Positions 1 to 8,884 of a stretch of DNA of 64,000 nucleotides are shown piece by piece. The notes under the pieces are model-generated. The model was not told where the DNA came from and searched no databases. It saw only the letters and a program-made list of their open reading frames with translations. Both the position numbers and the translations under genes were made by a program. Source of the DNA: Chelativorans xinjiangensis (GTDB taxonomy: Bacteria; Pseudomonadota; Alphaproteobacteria; Rhizobiales; Rhizobiaceae); the NCBI RefSeq assembly GCF_009812055.1, contig NZ_WQNH01000007.1, positions 1 to 64,000 on the forward strand, written 5' to 3'. Each line of letters starts with the position of its first letter. Position 1 is the first letter of the stretch.

Positions 1-39
1 GCGGTCCCTTATTCGCCCGTTCGGCGGAAAAAGTCATAA
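1..39 (+). CDS. Possible 3' end of an upstream gene (partial)
   Basis: Reading frame 1 from the window edge is open for twelve codons and ends in TAA at 37-39, just before the intergenic repeat. It lies in the direction of the following dehydrogenase-lactonase pair and could be the end of another gene of that operon. The fragment is too short to identify, and the open frame could be chance. Confidence 0.3.
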   Translation, partial: AVPYSPVRRKKS

Positions 40-44
40 GACAA

Positions 45-128
45 GCAATTCCAGGAAAAGTGGAAACCGGTTCCGTCCGGAATTGCGAAAGAATTAGACT
101 AGTTCATCGATTCCGTAAAACGATGAAC
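45..128 (+). repeat. Two-hairpin intergenic repeat, copy 1
   Basis: The first hairpin has arms gcaattcc (45-52) and ggaattgc (79-86). The second has gttcatcg (102-109) and cgatgaac (121-128). The same layout and much of the same sequence recur near 21.5, 24.1 and 25.9 kb. The copy sits directly upstream of the SDR gene, so an ATG at position 60 lies inside the repeat and is not a credible start. Confidence 0.85.
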
Positions 129-167
129 GGGTTTAAGTTTGCGCCAACGGAAGGGGCCGCTTCATCC

Positions 168-935
168 ATGATGCCGACAGAACGATTTCCCGATCTCGAA
201 GAGGCCTCGGTGCTGATCACCGGCGGCGGTTCGGGCATCGGTGCCGCGCTCACGGAAGGTTTCCTGCGCCAGGGTGCGCGGGTGGCCTTCATCGACATCG
301 CCGATGAGGAAAGCCGCGCGCTTTGCGACCGGCTGGAGGGGGACCTCGGTCGCAGACCGCTTTTCCTCCATGCCGACCTGCGCGACATCGAGGCGCTGCG
401 CAAGGCGGTTTCCGAGGCGGCCGAGGCGCATGGGCCGGTCTCGGTTCTCGTCAACAATGCCGCGTGGGACGACCGCCACAGCGTTGAGGACGTCACGCCC
501 GACTACTGGGACAACAACCAGGCGATCAACCTGCGCCCGCAGTTCTTCGCCGTGCAGGCGGTGGTGCCGGGCATGAAGGCGGCCGGCGGCGGCGCCATCG
601 TCAACTTCACCTCCATCTCCTATATGATCAACCAGGGTGAGATGCCGGCCTACTCGGCCGCCAAGGGCGGCATTGTGGGCCTGACCAAGGGGCTTGCCGG
701 CGCGCTTGGTCCCCACGGCATCCGCGTCAACGCGATCGCGCCCGGCTGGGTGATCACGGAACGGCAGAAGAGGCTGTGGGTGACGGAGGAAGGGCTTCAG
801 CACCACATCGCGCGGCAATGCCTCAAGGATACACTGCAGCCGGAGGACATGGTGGGGCCATGCCTCTTCCTCTCCTCCGGACTTTCGCGCACCGTCACCG
901 CGCAAACACTTATCGTCGATGGAGGAGTGCTATGA
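168..935 (+). CDS. SDR family oxidoreductase, probable sugar dehydrogenase
   Basis: This is a classical short-chain dehydrogenase/reductase of 255 residues. The nucleotide-binding motif TGGGSGIG is at residues 18-25, NNA at 96-98, and the catalytic set is Ser149, Tyr162 and Lys166 (YSAAK). The C-terminus has the usual DGG ending. The start at 168 (ATG ATG) is chosen because a purine-rich ribosome site, ggaagggg, lies about 11 nt upstream and the family fold begins shortly after; earlier in-frame ATGs fall in or next to an intergenic repeat. The stop overlaps the ATG of the lactonase gene (ATGA), so the two are translationally coupled. A dehydrogenase next to an SMP-30 lactonase suggests oxidation of an aldose to its lactone and then hydrolysis to the aldonate. 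The sugar cannot be read from the sequence; L-arabinose, galactose, fucose and rhamnose are all possible. Confidence 0.9.
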   Translation: MMPTERFPDLEEASVLITGGGSGIGAALTEGFLRQGARVAFIDIADEESRALCDRLEGDLGRRPLFLHADLRDIEALRKAVSEAAEAHGPVSVLVNNAAWDDRHSVEDVTPDYWDNNQAINLRPQFFAVQAVVPGMKAAGGGAIVNFTSISYMINQGEMPAYSAAKGGIVGLTKGLAGALGPHGIRVNAIAPGWVITERQKRLWVTEEGLQHHIARQCLKDTLQPEDMVGPCLFLSSGLSRTVTAQTLIVDGGVL

Positions 936-1810
936 GCGATGTCGCGGTTTCGGTTCTTTCAGATACTGCCTGCCGTCTGGGAGAGGGGCCGGCCTATGAC
1001 GCCCATACCGACACGCTCTTCTGGTTCGATATCCTCGAACGCAAGCTTCTCGAACTGCCGCTGTCGGGCGGGAAAGCGCAGGTGCACGACTTGCCGGTGA
1101 TGGCGAGCGCGCTGGCACGCGTGGACGAGACACGCCAGCTCCTTGTGACGGAGACGGGCCTGCAGCTTCGCGACAGGGCGTCCGGCGCGCTGGAAATGCT
1201 GGCCGAGGTGGAGGCGGACCGCCCGGACATGCGCTCCAACGACGCCCGCCCGCACCCCGCCGGCGCGCTCTGGTTCGGCACCATGGGCAAAACCTCGCAG
1301 GAGCAGGCCGGCGCCATCTACTGGTTTTTCAAGGGTGAGGTGCGGCGGCTTTTCTCGCACATCACCATCCCCAACTCGATCTGCTTCTCCCCCGACGGCG
1401 CCATCGGCTATTTCGCCGATACCCGTGAGAACCGACTCTACCGCGTTGCCTGCGATCCGGAGACCGGCCTACCCGTGGACGACCCGGTGCTGACCGTGGA
1501 AGGCAACGAGATGCCGGGAGGCATCGACGGCTCGGTGATAGACGCCGAAGGCACGTTGTGGAACGCGCGCTGGGGCGGTGGGCGGCTCGACGCCTGGACG
1601 GCGCGCGGCGAGCTTATCCGCTCTATCCCGCTGCCCGCGCGGCAGGCCACCTGCCCGGTCTTCATCGGCCTCAATGCCGACCGCCTCGCGGTCACCTCGG
1701 CCTTCCAGGGAATGGATGAGGCGGCGCGCGAGGCCGATCCGGACGCCGGCAAGACCTTCGTGCTCGACCTTCCCGTCAAAGGTCGGTTCGACCCGCCGGT
1801 GCTTTTGTAA
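932..1810 (+). CDS. SMP-30/gluconolactonase/LRE family lactonase
   Basis: The 292-residue protein matches the six-bladed beta-propeller SMP-30 family, metal-dependent lactonases that hydrolyse sugar lactones. Family landmarks are visible: the early EGP motif with its metal-binding Glu, the NDARPHPAGALWFGTM region supplying Asn/Asp ligands, the PNSICFSPD segment, and GIDG followed by a W-N-A-R-W strand. The start at 932 is chosen over the longer open frame because it overlaps the dehydrogenase stop as ATGA and follows a strong ggaggag ribosome site at 921-927. It probably acts straight after the dehydrogenase in a sugar oxidation pathway whose remaining genes lie before the window. Confidence 0.9.
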   Translation: MSDVAVSVLSDTACRLGEGPAYDAHTDTLFWFDILERKLLELPLSGGKAQVHDLPVMASALARVDETRQLLVTETGLQLRDRASGALEMLAEVEADRPDMRSNDARPHPAGALWFGTMGKTSQEQAGAIYWFFKGEVRRLFSHITIPNSICFSPDGAIGYFADTRENRLYRVACDPETGLPVDDPVLTVEGNEMPGGIDGSVIDAEGTLWNARWGGGRLDAWTARGELIRSIPLPARQATCPVFIGLNADRLAVTSAFQGMDEAAREADPDAGKTFVLDLPVKGRFDPPVLL

Positions 1811-1812
1811 GC

Positions 1813-2172
1813 CTACTTCGCCGCCTCCAGGCAGACCTGCGTGTGCCCGGCGCCGAGGAAGCCGAGCTTGGAGGCAGCGGCCTTCGACAGGTCGAGAATA
1901 CGCCCGCGCACGAACGGGCCCCGGTCGTTGATGCGTACGGTGACGGCCCGGCCGTTCTTTCGATTCACCACCTTGACCTTCGTACCGAAAGGCAGGTTGC
2001 GATGGGCGGCCGTCATGGCGGCCGGGTTCATGCGCTCGCCGGAGGCGGTCTTCGATGTCAGCGCATACCAAGACGCGCTGCCGCACTGGGCATGGGCCGC
2101 GGCCGGGACGGCCGCGATGAAGACAGTGGCCGCAAGGGCCGGCACGCCGCGCCGGGCCAGAAATGCTCTCAT
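1813..2172 (-). CDS. RlpA-like double-psi beta-barrel protein, secreted
   Basis: This small protein of 119 residues has an N-terminal signal peptide (basic start, Ala/Val-rich core, AHA-Q cleavage region near residue 28). The rest is an RlpA-type double-psi beta-barrel: GSASWY, SGERMNP, AHRNLPFG and the IND-RGPF motif. RlpA proteins are septal or cell-wall lytic transglycosylases. This one is only the catalytic barrel without a SPOR domain, a common form in this order. Its stop is 2 nt from the stop of the convergent lactonase gene. Activity on naked glycan strands is inferred from the family. Confidence 0.85.
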   Translation of the reverse strand: MRAFLARRGVPALAATVFIAAVPAAAHAQCGSASWYALTSKTASGERMNPAAMTAAHRNLPFGTKVKVVNRKNGRAVTVRINDRGPFVRGRILDLSKAAASKLGFLGAGHTQVCLEAAK

Positions 2173-2284
2173 GCTTCGGGTTCCCCAAATCCTTTAAATC
2201 TTCAACCGCGCTTAGGGGCCAAATGAGGCAGGGGGAGGACGGGAAAGGAGGAATTTGGTCGGAGCGGAGTACTACAAATACCCG

Positions 2285-2539
2285 TCAGATATTGTCTTTT
2301 ATCAGTCTCTTTTTGGCGAATGCGCGGCCTGAATGCGACTTGAGATATTTTTCAAATTCGAGCGCAGTGATTTTGTTGGAGAAGGCACAATACCATATGA
2401 GCTGCCAAGGAGCATATTTGGCGATGTGCTGCGACCTGCCTGCGTTGTGATCGGCAATGCGCTGCTTCAGATTTGCAGTTGCGCCGGTGTATTCTTGTTC
2501 TGGGAAAGGTAGGCTGCGGAGGATGTAGACGTACCACAT
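2285..2539 (-). CDS. GIY-YIG nuclease superfamily protein
   Basis: The 84-residue protein is a minimal GIY-YIG domain. The first strand carries YVYIL, followed by the paired EYTGA motif, then LKQR with the conserved Arg, HN, and a later Glu in ALEFEKYLK. This matches the stand-alone single-domain family often labelled UPF0213/YhbQ-like, whose function is poorly known; DNA-end processing is inferred from the fold only. Base composition is visibly more AT-rich than that of its neighbours, and it stands alone between the RlpA-like gene and a tRNA, so acquisition by transfer next to the tRNA is possible. Confidence 0.85.
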   Translation of the reverse strand: MWYVYILRSLPFPEQEYTGATANLKQRIADHNAGRSQHIAKYAPWQLIWYCAFSNKITALEFEKYLKSHSGRAFAKKRLIKDNI

Positions 2540-2650
2540 GTGCGTGTCCGGCCCGTCTTCGCCTCCGCTTCGCTCCAGCTACGCCGGACACTGCTTCGCT
2601 CTAACGGCCAACGCGCGGCTGCGCCATGCGTAGCCCGCAAGGGCGAAGCG

Positions 2651-2735
2651 TGGTGCCCAGGAGAGGACTCGAACCTCCACGCCTCGCGGCACACGGACCT
2701 GAACCGTGCGCGTCTACCAATTCCGCCACCTGGGC
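2651..2735 (-). tRNA. tRNA-Leu (anticodon CAG)
   Basis: The minus strand folds into a type II tRNA of 85 nt: acceptor arm gcccagg pairs with cctgggc (2729-2735 with 2655-2661), the T-arm reads ggttcgagtcc, and a long variable arm is present, as expected for leucine. The anticodon loop reads tt-CAG-gt. The 3' CCA is encoded (2651-2653). Confidence 0.95.
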
Positions 2736-2819
2736 TAGGTGCGCTGCCGATGTAAGCGGCGGCGCTTTGTGTGTCAACGCGGATTCTGCGATTTTCTCCG
2801 GCGGCTCCGCCGCCCGTGC

Positions 2820-3440
2820 TCAATCTTCCAGGATCTCCTTGGAGGCGACGGTGGAATCGGCGTTGAGGCGGTAGACGATGGGCACGCCGGTGGCGATCTC
2901 GGTTCTGACGATCTCCTCGCCGCTCAGCCCGTCCAGCGCCATGACGAGCGCGCGCAGCGAGTTTCCGTGGGCACTCACCAGCACCGTCTCGCCGCGCAGC
3001 ACATGGGGCTGGATGTCGTGCAGGTAATAGGGCCACACGCGGGCACCGGTGTCCCGCAGGCTTTCGCCGCCGGGTGGCTGCACGTCGTAGGAGCGGCGCC
3101 AGATATGCACCTGCTCCTCGCCCCATTTCTTGCGCGCGTCGTCCTTGTTGAGGCCGGAGAGGTCGCCGTAGTCGCGCTCGTTCAGCGCCTGATCGCAGAT
3201 GGTCTCAAGGCCCTCCTGGCCGAGCTCGGCGAGGATATGGTCGTTCGTCACCTGCGCGCGCGACAGCACCGAGGTGAAGGCGATGTCGGGCTTGAGCCCG
3301 TGCGCCTTGATCCTGCGGCCGGCATCTTTCGCTTCCTCATGGCCTTTCTCCGAAAGGCCCGGATCGCGCCAGCCGGTGAACAGGTTCTTCAGGTTCCATT
3401 CGCTCTGGCCGTGGCGGACGAGGACGAGGGTTCCGGACAT
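2820..3440 (-). CDS. gpmA: 2,3-bisphosphoglycerate-dependent phosphoglycerate mutase
   Basis: GpmA interconverts 3- and 2-phosphoglycerate in glycolysis and gluconeogenesis. The protein of 206 residues starts with [12 protein letters not shown], containing the RHG motif with the phospho-accepting His10. [15 protein letters not shown] follows, then the [13 protein letters not shown] and PPGGESL motifs, and the second catalytic His in [10 protein letters not shown]. The length fits the short alphaproteobacterial form, which lacks part of the C-terminal tail of the E. coli enzyme. It lies 42 nt downstream of dapB on the same strand and probably shares its transcript. Confidence 0.95.
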   Translation of the reverse strand: MSGTLVLVRHGQSEWNLKNLFTGWRDPGLSEKGHEEAKDAGRRIKAHGLKPDIAFTSVLSRAQVTNDHILAELGQEGLETICDQALNERDYGDLSGLNKDDARKKWGEEQVHIWRRSYDVQPPGGESLRDTGARVWPYYLHDIQPHVLRGETVLVSAHGNSLRALVMALDGLSGEEIVRTEIATGVPIVYRLNADSTVASKEILED

Positions 3441-3482
3441 GGTAGCTCCCTTGCAATATATGGAAGATCGAGGCGTGAAGGA

Positions 3483-4295
3483 TCAGGCGAGGCCCAGGAC
3501 GTCGAGCATGGAGTATAGCCCCGGCTTCTTCTCGCGCGCCCACAGCGCCGCCTTCACGGCGCCACGTGCGAAGATAGTGCGGTCCTCGGCGTTATGGGAG
3601 AGGACGATGCGCTCGCCCGTGCCGGCGAGGATGACGGAATGCTCTCCCACCACCGAGCCGCCGCGCAGTGTGGCGAAGCCGATCGTGCCGGCCTCGCGCA
3701 CGCCCGTGTGGCCATCGCGCACGCGCACGCTTTTGCCGGTGAGGTCAACGCCGCGGCCTTCGGCCGCCGCCGCTCCCAAAAGCAGCGCCGTGCCCGATGG
3801 CGCGTCCACCTTGTGGCGGTGGTGCATCTCCAGGATCTCGATGTCGAAATCGGCGGCGTCCAAGGCCTTTGCCGCCTGGCGCACCAGTACCGAGAGCAGG
3901 TTGACGCCAAGGCTCATATTGCCCGACTTGACGATGGTGGCATGGCGGGCTGCCGCTGCGACCGCCGCTTCGTCCTCGTCCGAAAGCCCGGTGGTGCCGA
4001 TGACGTGAGTGATGCGCGCTTGCGCCGCATAGCCGGCAAACTCCACCGTCGCCCGCGGCGTCGTGAAGTCGAGCACGCCGTCGGCCTTGGCGAAGGCGGC
4101 CAGCGGATCGTCGCTGATCTCGACATTGACGATGCCGATGCCGGCCAGCTCGCCGGCGTCCTTGCCGAGATGCGGCGATCCGGGGCGTTCGATTGCGCCC
4201 GCGAGACGGGCGCCCTCCATCGTGTGCACGGCGCGGATCAGCGTCTGACCCATGCGGCCGCCGGCGCCCACCACCACCAGACCCATGTCACCCAT
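3483..4295 (-). CDS. dapB: 4-hydroxy-tetrahydrodipicolinate reductase
   Basis: DapB carries out the NAD(P)H-dependent reduction in the diaminopimelate/lysine pathway, feeding both lysine and peptidoglycan. The protein of 270 residues opens with the Rossmann motif [10 protein letters not shown]. It carries [18 protein letters not shown], and the catalytic [13 protein letters not shown] signature with active-site His and Lys, then the C-terminal GAVKAALW region. The ATG overlaps the stop of the upstream ABC exporter by one base (TGATG), so it is probably translated by re-initiation. gpmA follows after 42 nt. Confidence 0.97.
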   Translation of the reverse strand: MGDMGLVVVGAGGRMGQTLIRAVHTMEGARLAGAIERPGSPHLGKDAGELAGIGIVNVEISDDPLAAFAKADGVLDFTTPRATVEFAGYAAQARITHVIGTTGLSDEDEAAVAAAARHATIVKSGNMSLGVNLLSVLVRQAAKALDAADFDIEILEMHHRHKVDAPSGTALLLGAAAAEGRGVDLTGKSVRVRDGHTGVREAGTIGFATLRGGSVVGEHSVILAGTGERIVLSHNAEDRTIFARGAVKAALWAREKKPGLYSMLDVLGLA

Positions 4296-6193
4296 CAGCG
4301 TCGCTCCTCCGTCTCCTTCGTTCGAGGTGCCCTTTTCGTGCCGCCGCTGTCAACCGGCACCGCTTCCAGAAGGTCATCGGCCTTGTCCGTCTGCATGCGG
4401 TAGAAGCGGGCATAGATGCCGTGCGGCTTTCGGACCAGGGTGCGGTGCGTGCCCTGCTCCACCAGCCGCCCCTCTTCCAAAACAATGATCTGGTCGGCGT
4501 TGATGACCGTGGAGAGCCGGTGTGCGATCACCAGCGTGGTGCGCGTCTTCATCACCCGGTCGAGCGCCTGCTGCACCTTGGCCTCCGATTCATTGTCGAG
4601 CGCCGAGGTGGCCTCGTCGAGGAGCAGGATAGGCGCGTTTCGCACGATGGCGCGGGCGATCGACAGGCGCTGCCGCTGGCCGCCCGAAAGGGTGGCGCCG
4701 CTCTCCCCCACCAGCGTGTCGTAACCCTGGGGCTGCCGCAGGATGAATTCCTCTGCGTTGGCGAGCTTTGCCGCTTCGTCGATCTCGGCGTCAGTGGCGT
4801 CGGGCCGGCCGTAGCGGATGTTGTCGCGGATCGTCCCCTCGAAGAGATAGGGATGCTGCGAGACGTAGGCGATGGCGGAGCGCAGCGAGTGCTTCGTGAC
4901 CTGCGAAATGTCCTGCCCGTCGATGGCGATCTTTCCGCCTTCGAGGTCGTGGAAACGCTGCAGGAGGGCGAAGAGCGTCGACTTGCCTGCACCGGAAGGG
5001 CCGACGATGGCGGTCGTCTTGCCGGCCTTCGCTTCGAAGGTCACGCCGTGGAGCACCGGCATGTGCTCGGCGTAGGAAAACCGCACACCGGCGAAGGAGA
5101 CGTTGCCTTCCGCGACCTCGAGCGGCTTGGCGCCGGGCACGTCGCCCTGCTGCGGTTCGAGATCGAGAATCTCGTAGATCATGCGCGCGTTGACCAGCGC
5201 CCGCTCGATGTTCACCTGCACGCGCGCCAGCTTGCGCGCCGGGTCATAGGCCAGAAGCAACGCGGTGATGAAGGCGAAGACGGAGCCGGGCGGCTCCGCA
5301 TGCGCAGCCGCGCGCCAGCCTGCATAGGCGAGGACGGCGGCAATGGCGAAGCCTGCCAGAATTTCAGTGATGGGTGCCAATCGCTCGGAAACGCGGGCGA
5401 TCTTGTTGGAGCGCGCTTCCGCATTCCGAATCAACCCGGCCAGCTTGCCGGCCAGCACATCCTCCATGGTGAAGGCCTTGATGATGGCAATGCCCTGGAT
5501 CGATTCCTGCATGGCGCCCAGGAGCCGAGAGTTGATCACCACAGCCTCTCGCGTAATACGCCTCAGCCGCCGCATCAGGTAGTTGACCGCGTAGACCAGC
5601 GGCGGCCCGACGACAAAGGCGACGAGAGACAAGAGCGGGTCCATGACCACCATCACGGTCACCAGGCCGGCGAGGGAGACCAGATCGCGCGCGAACGCCG
5701 CAAGGGTGAGGTTGAGGAGATCGCGGATGCCGGTGATGTTCTGGCTGATCTGTGCGGCAAGCTGACCGGAGCGCGTGGCGGTGAAGAAGCCGATGTCGAG
5801 ACGCATCAGGTGTTCGAACATACGGCGCTGATAGCGGGCGACGATGTTGTTGCCCACTTGTGCCAGGAGCACCGACTGCCCATAGGTGGCGAAGCCGCGG
5901 ATCGTGAAGGCGGCGATGATCGCCAGCGCAATCCAGTAAACGAGCCCCCAGCGCTGCTCGTAGAAGACTTCATCGATGATGTCGCGCATGATCCAGGCGC
6001 TGAAGGCGGTGGTGGCGGCGATCGCCAGCATGCATAGCGCGGCGATGCTGTATTGGGGGATGAAGTCGCGGCCGTTTTCCGCCAGCACACGGCGGATGAC
6101 GGCGATCACTTCACCGGGTTCGGGCGCGGTCTTGCTTTTCTTGCCGGACAATGAGCATCCGTTGTCGCTGCGGCGGCCATGGGCCGGGTTCAC
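4295..6193 (-). CDS. ABC exporter, fused permease and ATPase, MsbA-like
   Basis: This is a half-transporter of 632 residues: about six membrane segments in the first 340 residues, then a nucleotide-binding domain. The ATPase part has Walker [11 protein letters not shown]-loop [11 protein letters not shown], signature LSGGQRQR, Walker [13 protein letters not shown] and the H-loop IAHRLST. This layout fits MsbA/LmrA-type exporters of lipids or drugs that work as homodimers in the inner membrane; the substrate cannot be assigned. The first 20 or so residues before the first membrane helix are poorly conserved in type, so the true start may be slightly downstream. It is coupled to dapB by a one-base overlap. 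Confidence 0.9.
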   Translation of the reverse strand: MNPAHGRRSDNGCSLSGKKSKTAPEPGEVIAVIRRVLAENGRDFIPQYSIAALCMLAIAATTAFSAWIMRDIIDEVFYEQRWGLVYWIALAIIAAFTIRGFATYGQSVLLAQVGNNIVARYQRRMFEHLMRLDIGFFTATRSGQLAAQISQNITGIRDLLNLTLAAFARDLVSLAGLVTVMVVMDPLLSLVAFVVGPPLVYAVNYLMRRLRRITREAVVINSRLLGAMQESIQGIAIIKAFTMEDVLAGKLAGLIRNAEARSNKIARVSERLAPITEILAGFAIAAVLAYAGWRAAAHAEPPGSVFAFITALLLAYDPARKLARVQVNIERALVNARMIYEILDLEPQQGDVPGAKPLEVAEGNVSFAGVRFSYAEHMPVLHGVTFEAKAGKTTAIVGPSGAGKSTLFALLQRFHDLEGGKIAIDGQDISQVTKHSLRSAIAYVSQHPYLFEGTIRDNIRYGRPDATDAEIDEAAKLANAEEFILRQPQGYDTLVGESGATLSGGQRQRLSIARAIVRNAPILLLDEATSALDNESEAKVQQALDRVMKTRTTLVIAHRLSTVINADQIIVLEEGRLVEQGTHRTLVRKPHGIYARFYRMQTDKADDLLEAVPVDSGGTKRAPRTKETEERR

Positions 6194-6285
6194 TCGGGTT
6201 CTGGCAGCCTATGCCCCATCGACCGCGCGCATGCAATCATCAATACGGGCGTCAATACCGGCTGGAAGCGATGGACAACAGGCCG

Positions 6286-7311
6286 TCACGCCTTCCAGCG
6301 ACGGCCCGCCGTCTCAACGCCGAAGCGTGCCGGTGTACGCGCGTAGGCCGCAAGGCCGGTAAGCGCGGCCATGGGATGCGTGATGACATAGACTGGCATG
6401 GAGGCCAGGAGCTGGCTGTGCGGCGCCTTGTCCTCGAAGGCAGCGCGGAACCTGCCGTTCTTCAACGCCGGCACGATCTTCTGGGCGATGCCGCCGGTCA
6501 GGAAAACGCCGCCGCGGCTCATGAAGATGAGCCCGAGGTCGCCGGCGAGCCGACCCAGATAGGTGACGAAGAGATCGAGCGCCTCGACCGCCATGGTGTC
6601 GCTATGGTCGAGCGCGGCGCTAGTGATCTCGGCCGGCGTTGAAAACCGAGCCTCCTTGCTGTCGGCGCCGGCGATCGCGCGGTAGAGATTGACCAACCCG
6701 CGCCCGCACAGGATCTGCTCCGCCGAAATGCGCCCCTCGATGGCCTCCAGATGCGGGAAAATTTCGTTATCGCGGGCCGTGCGCGGGCCGAGATCGACAT
6801 GCCCGCCCTCGCCGGGCACGGGTATCCAGGTGCGATGCCCGTGCACGAGCCCCGCCACACCGAGGCCTGTGCCCGGCCCCAGAACGACACGGCTGCCGAC
6901 AGTCTCGGCCTCGCCGCCGCCGATCTTTTCCAGATGTTCCTCGCCGAGCGCCACGACGGCCAGCGCCTGCGCCTCGAAATCGTTGAGCACGACGACATCG
7001 CCGAAGCCCATGGTCTCCATCATCTGGCGCGGCCGCACCACCCAATCGCAGTTGGTGAGGTCGATCTCGTCGCCGTCCACCGGACCGGCCACGGCCAGAA
7101 CGGCGGAGCGCGGCAGGAGGTGGGTCTGGTCGAGAATGGCACTCTGGATCGCCTCGTCCAATGTCGCATAGTCGGCCGTCTGCACGACCGGGAATTCCTT
7201 CGGCTCGGCATAGGAGTCGACGACGATGGCGAAGCGGGCGTTGGTTCCGCCGATATCGCCGATGAGGATTGGGAAGTCGAGCACCCTGTCGGAATCGCTT
7301 GAATAAGGCAT
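6286..7311 (-). CDS. glk: Glucokinase
   Basis: Glk phosphorylates glucose to glucose-6-phosphate with ATP. The 341-residue protein has the phosphate-1 motif [12 protein letters not shown] near the N-terminus, the substrate loop with [20 protein letters not shown] (the bacterial Glk ATP-binding segment), [11 protein letters not shown], and [11 protein letters not shown]. It belongs to the bacterial glucokinase family rather than the ROK family, since no ROK zinc-finger motif is visible. The gene begins 12 nt after mgsA on the same strand, so the two probably form one unit for sugar-phosphate handling. Confidence 0.95.
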   Translation of the reverse strand: MPYSSDSDRVLDFPILIGDIGGTNARFAIVVDSYAEPKEFPVVQTADYATLDEAIQSAILDQTHLLPRSAVLAVAGPVDGDEIDLTNCDWVVRPRQMMETMGFGDVVVLNDFEAQALAVVALGEEHLEKIGGGEAETVGSRVVLGPGTGLGVAGLVHGHRTWIPVPGEGGHVDLGPRTARDNEIFPHLEAIEGRISAEQILCGRGLVNLYRAIAGADSKEARFSTPAEITSAALDHSDTMAVEALDLFVTYLGRLAGDLGLIFMSRGGVFLTGGIAQKIVPALKNGRFRAAFEDKAPHSQLLASMPVYVITHPMAALTGLAAYARTPARFGVETAGRRWKA

Positions 7312-7323
7312 CGTTCCTACCGA

Positions 7324-7734
7324 CTATCTTCCTGGCGCGGGTATGCTCGCGCCTTCCTTTTCCAAAATGGCTTCCGCCGTGGCGCGATTGAGCGCCATGG
7401 GAATATCATACACGATCGCCAGCCGCATGAGCGCCTTGACATCGACATCGTGCGGCATCGGCGTCAGCGGGTCGACGAAGAAAATCACCAGGTCGACGCC
7501 GCGCTCGGCGATCATTGCACCGATCTGCTGATCGCCGCCCAGCGGCCCGCTCTTCAGACACCTGATCTTCAGATCGGGGCACGCCTTGGAGACGCGCCCG
7601 CCGGTGGTGCCCGTGGCGACCAACTCGCAAGCGGCCAGATACGCCCGGTGATCGCGGGCGAAGGCCACCATGTCGTCCTTCTTCTGGTCGTGCGCGATGA
7701 GCGCGACGCGTCGCCGGTTCAAGTCTCTCACCAA
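7324..7734 (-). CDS. mgsA: Methylglyoxal synthase
   Basis: MgsA converts dihydroxyacetone phosphate to methylglyoxal and phosphate, a bypass used when phosphorylated sugars accumulate. The 136-residue protein matches the full family: [10 protein letters not shown] at the N-terminus, TGTTGGRV phosphate loop, [12 protein letters not shown] with the catalytic Asp, FFVDPL and [12 protein letters not shown]. It sits directly before glucokinase with a 12-nt gap. The pairing makes sense as a relief valve next to a hexose kinase, though that link is inference. Confidence 0.95.
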   Translation of the reverse strand: MVRDLNRRRVALIAHDQKKDDMVAFARDHRAYLAACELVATGTTGGRVSKACPDLKIRCLKSGPLGGDQQIGAMIAERGVDLVIFFVDPLTPMPHDVDVKALMRLAIVYDIPMALNRATAEAILEKEGASIPAPGR

Positions 7735-7811
7735 GCCGGGAATCTAATCGGTTGAAGCTCTATAAGCGAGCGAAGCGGCCATGAAAAGCCGCCCGCTTGT
7801 ATTTAGGGAGA

Positions 7812-8849
7812 TTAGCGATAAGGCCGCGGCGAAGGCAGGGGGATGTCGGCCGGCTGCAGCGACAGGAGCAGCGAGGCCGGGTTGGCGGCACCGGCAAGGG
7901 CCGGAGCACTCTGCGTGGCTTGCGCCGGCAGTCCCTCCGGTCCGGCCAGCGTCACCGCCGCCTCGGACGGCGGCGCCGGCGCTTCGAGCACCGCACGGCA
8001 GGCGTTGGGCAGGGCGGCCATGGTCATGACGTCGCGGGCTTTCGGCTTCTGCGGTCCTTCGGCGGGCCGCCACGGCTCCTCGGTGAACCACCATGCGAGG
8101 CTGTCGTCGCAGCCCTCGCTCCTGGGTGTGGCGTCTTGAGGCTTGCAGCCCGTCGAACCTTTGGGGCAACCGATGCGCACGTGGAAATGATAGTGATGGC
8201 CCCAGAAGGGGCGGATCTTATGTAGCCACGAACGGTCGCCTTGGACCGTGTCGCACAGCTTCTTCTTGATGCCCGGATGCACGAGGATGCGCTCGACCTC
8301 CGGATAGCTCGCCGCCCTCCTCAGCACCGCCTCGTGCGCCCGCGTCCATTTGCGGTCGTCGACATAGAGCGTATCGCCCTTGAGCATGGAAACTGCGCTC
8401 ACGCGCTCGCGCTCGGCAACGCTCATGCGCTTGTTGGGCATGGGCGTGAACCAGATATCGGCGTCGAGGCCGATCTGGTGCGAGGCGTGGCCGGAAAGCA
8501 TCGGCCCGCCGCGCGGCTGCGATATGTCGCCCACCAGGAGCCCCGGCCAGCCATCCTGCGCCGCCTCGCGCGACAGGCGCTCGATCAGGCGGATGAGGTC
8601 GGGATGGCCCCAGCGCCGGTTGCGGGACAGGCGCATGGCCTGCCAGTGCGGGCCGTCGGGGGCAATCGCAATGCCACCGGCAAAGCAGCCCTTGGAGTAG
8701 AAGCCGTAAGCGGCCGGTGCGGTGACCGCCGGCAACGTCTTGGCGCCGAAAAGCTCCTTTGCCAGCGGTTCGGCCTTGGCCGGAACCGCCGCTGTCATTG
8801 CCAGCGCCAGACAAGCGCCGGCGAGCCGGATAAGACGAGATCGCCGCAT
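7812..8849 (-). CDS. mepA: Penicillin-insensitive murein endopeptidase (M74)
   Basis: MepA cleaves D-alanyl-meso-diaminopimelate cross-links in peptidoglycan and works in the periplasm. The 345-residue protein starts with a signal peptide (MRRSRLIRLAG, hydrophobic core, AKA-E). It then shows the LAS metallopeptidase signature HASHQIGLDADIWF with zinc ligands, and the HYHFHVRIGCP motif. The start at 8849 is chosen because aggagggg lies just upstream and the signal peptide begins there; the longer open frame reaches into the preceding gene. It follows the epimerase gene by 35 nt. The C-terminal 80 or so residues are Ala/Pro-rich and probably unstructured. Confidence 0.92.
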   Translation of the reverse strand: MRRSRLIRLAGACLALAMTAAVPAKAEPLAKELFGAKTLPAVTAPAAYGFYSKGCFAGGIAIAPDGPHWQAMRLSRNRRWGHPDLIRLIERLSREAAQDGWPGLLVGDISQPRGGPMLSGHASHQIGLDADIWFTPMPNKRMSVAERERVSAVSMLKGDTLYVDDRKWTRAHEAVLRRAASYPEVERILVHPGIKKKLCDTVQGDRSWLHKIRPFWGHHYHFHVRIGCPKGSTGCKPQDATPRSEGCDDSLAWWFTEEPWRPAEGPQKPKARDVMTMAALPNACRAVLEAPAPPSEAAVTLAGPEGLPAQATQSAPALAGAANPASLLLSLQPADIPLPSPRPYR

Positions 8850-8884
8850 CAATCCCCTCCTGATAAAATCAGGTTTGCCCCGAA

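Noticed and set aside
2544-2591. Inverted repeat gtgtccggc/gccggacac near the tRNA
   Set aside because: Nine bases with a 30-nt loop and no T-run, in GC-rich DNA; it is likely chance or a fragment of a common intergenic sequence.
2799-2814. GC-rich hairpin after gpmA
   Set aside because: Only six base pairs and no T-run on the minus strand, so a terminator call is not supported.
4193-6037. Long open frame of 614 codons opposite the ABC exporter
   Set aside because: It is antisense to a clear ABC transporter with all ATPase motifs; high GC content produces long shadow frames here.
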